This document shows, piece by piece, positions 63,409-64,000 of a DNA stretch of 64,000 nt (the stretch's first letter is position 1; the number at the start of each line of letters is the position of its first letter). Source of the stretch: Archangium violaceum (GTDB lineage: Bacteria; Myxococcota; Myxococcia; Myxococcales; Myxococcaceae); the NCBI RefSeq assembly GCF_016887565.1, contig NZ_CP069396.1, positions 6,306,001 to 6,370,000 of the forward strand. Direction: 5' to 3'. The notes beneath the pieces were generated by a model. The model saw only the letters and a program-made list of their open reading frames with translations, did no database searches and was not told the DNA's origin. The position numbers and the translations under genes were made by a program.

Positions 63409-64000
63409 CTATTCGCTCGCGACCGGGGTCTCCGGACGGTTCGCCTTGCGCAGAGGGAGCTCTCGGGTGAACAAGGCCAGCAGCAGCGCGCACAGCCCCA
63501 GGGGCAGTGCCCAGTCATAGACGCGCGTCACCGCCTGGACGAACGAGCGGCTCACCGCCGTCTGGCCAGCATGGACGAGCGCACGTTCCTTCTCGTCGGC
63601 GCCCGGCTCACTCTGGAGGGCGTCGTAGGAGCCCTCCTGCACCATCCCGCCCTTCTGGAGGCGAGCCGGGTCGAACCGGTGATCGAACCGCTCGCGCATG
63701 GCCACGGGGACCTCGGCGCGCACGGGCTCGAGCTCGGTCGTGAGCGCATGTGCCAGCGCGCTGGTGAGGATGATACCGAAGACCGCGCTGCCCATGGCCT
63801 GCCCGAGCTGCTGGAAGAACTGCCGCCCCGCCGTGGCGCTGCCCACCTGATCGAGCGGCACGGCGTTCTGGATGGACAGGGTGAGCATCGGCAGCACGGG
63901 GCCCATGCCGCAGCCGAAGACGAACGTGCGCACGCCGATGTCCCAGAGCGTGCTCTCCACCGTGAGCGTGCTCAGCAGGAACAGCCCCAGGCACAGCATC
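63409..64000 (-). CDS. DHA2-type MFS drug exporter, N-terminal part outside window
   Basis: The C-terminal 196 residues of a longer protein whose frame runs off the right edge. It contains transmembrane segments with IGVRTFVFGCGMGPVLPMLTLSIQNAVPLDQVGSATAGRQFFQQLGQAMGSAVFGI, the motif-C-like helix region of EmrB/QacA-type 14-helix exporters, an exported loop of ~100 residues and a final helix (WALPLGLCALLLALF). It probably exports hydrophobic compounds. It ends 40 bases before the start of the UDP-glucose dehydrogenase gene and may lead that operon. Confidence 0.85.
   Translation of the reverse strand, partial: MLCLGLFLLSTLTVESTLWDIGVRTFVFGCGMGPVLPMLTLSIQNAVPLDQVGSATAGRQFFQQLGQAMGSAVFGIILTSALAHALTTELEPVRAEVPVAMRERFDHRFDPARLQKGGMVQEGSYDALQSEPGADEKERALVHAGQTAVSRSFVQAVTRVYDWALPLGLCALLLALFTRELPLRKANRPETPVASE

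Overview
The window is high-GC DNA (strong G/C bias at codon third positions) that reads like a predatory soil deltaproteobacterium of the Myxococcota, probably a Cystobacter/Archangium-type myxobacterium. Pointers are the many lipobox-bearing secreted proteins, a Ser/Thr kinase fused to WD40 repeats next to an FHA protein, a C-terminal tail resembling the MYXO-CTERM sorting signal, DUF7151-like repeats, and a polymorphic lipoprotein toxin of the SitA type that myxobacteria pass between kin. No rRNA, CRISPR array, insertion sequence or replication origin was recognised.

Layout. 1-5.1 kb (minus strand): a cut-off lipoprotein, a NADase-type/discoidin-like secreted protein translationally coupled to a VanW protein, and an MFS transporter. 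5.2-7.4 kb (plus): polyprenyl synthase, GbsR-type regulator and a gamma-glutamylcyclotransferase-like protein. 7.4-23 kb is accessory DNA bracketed by two related tRNA-like sequences. It holds an astacin protease, a doubly truncated gene fragment, a SitA5-like nuclease toxin with Imm52-type immunity protein, gene debris, and a compact cassette: small Gly-rich protein, PfkB-nucleoside deoxyribosyltransferase fusion, QueC-like enzyme and nitroreductase-like protein, with an OGG1-type DNA glycosylase convergent to it. Three LysR/target divergent pairs follow. 23-31 kb: a secreted alpha/beta hydrolase and a 2187-residue lipoprotein with 25 IPT/TIG repeats. 31-38 kb: PAS histidine kinase with ErcA-like alcohol dehydrogenase, then a double-HTH TetR regulator, PEP-utilising phosphotransferase and permease-like protein in a tightly overlapped operon. 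38-45 kb: small secreted proteins, a frameshifted gene, an internally deleted LysR remnant, a RibD-type reductase and a CPA1 antiporter. 44.7-49.5 kb: two divergent cytochromes P450, one bracketed by copies of a 26-bp hairpin repeat, and a DUF7151/leucine-rich lipoprotein. 49.5-64 kb: prolyl oligopeptidase, several secreted hydrolases (two with FG-GAP/VCBS repeats), the kinase/FHA pair, UDP-glucose dehydrogenase and the end of a DHA2-type MFS exporter.

How the genes fit together. Most products are exported or surface proteins and export machinery suited to predation and matrix turnover. The interval 9-16.5 kb is devoted to conflict: a kin-discrimination toxin/immunity pair beside a nucleobase-chemistry cassette whose QueC-like and OGG-like members also occur as accessory genes of type IV CBASS, although no cyclase is visible here. 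That cassette is the strongest candidate for an undescribed system. All functions are inferred from sequence motifs read by eye; no database search was run.
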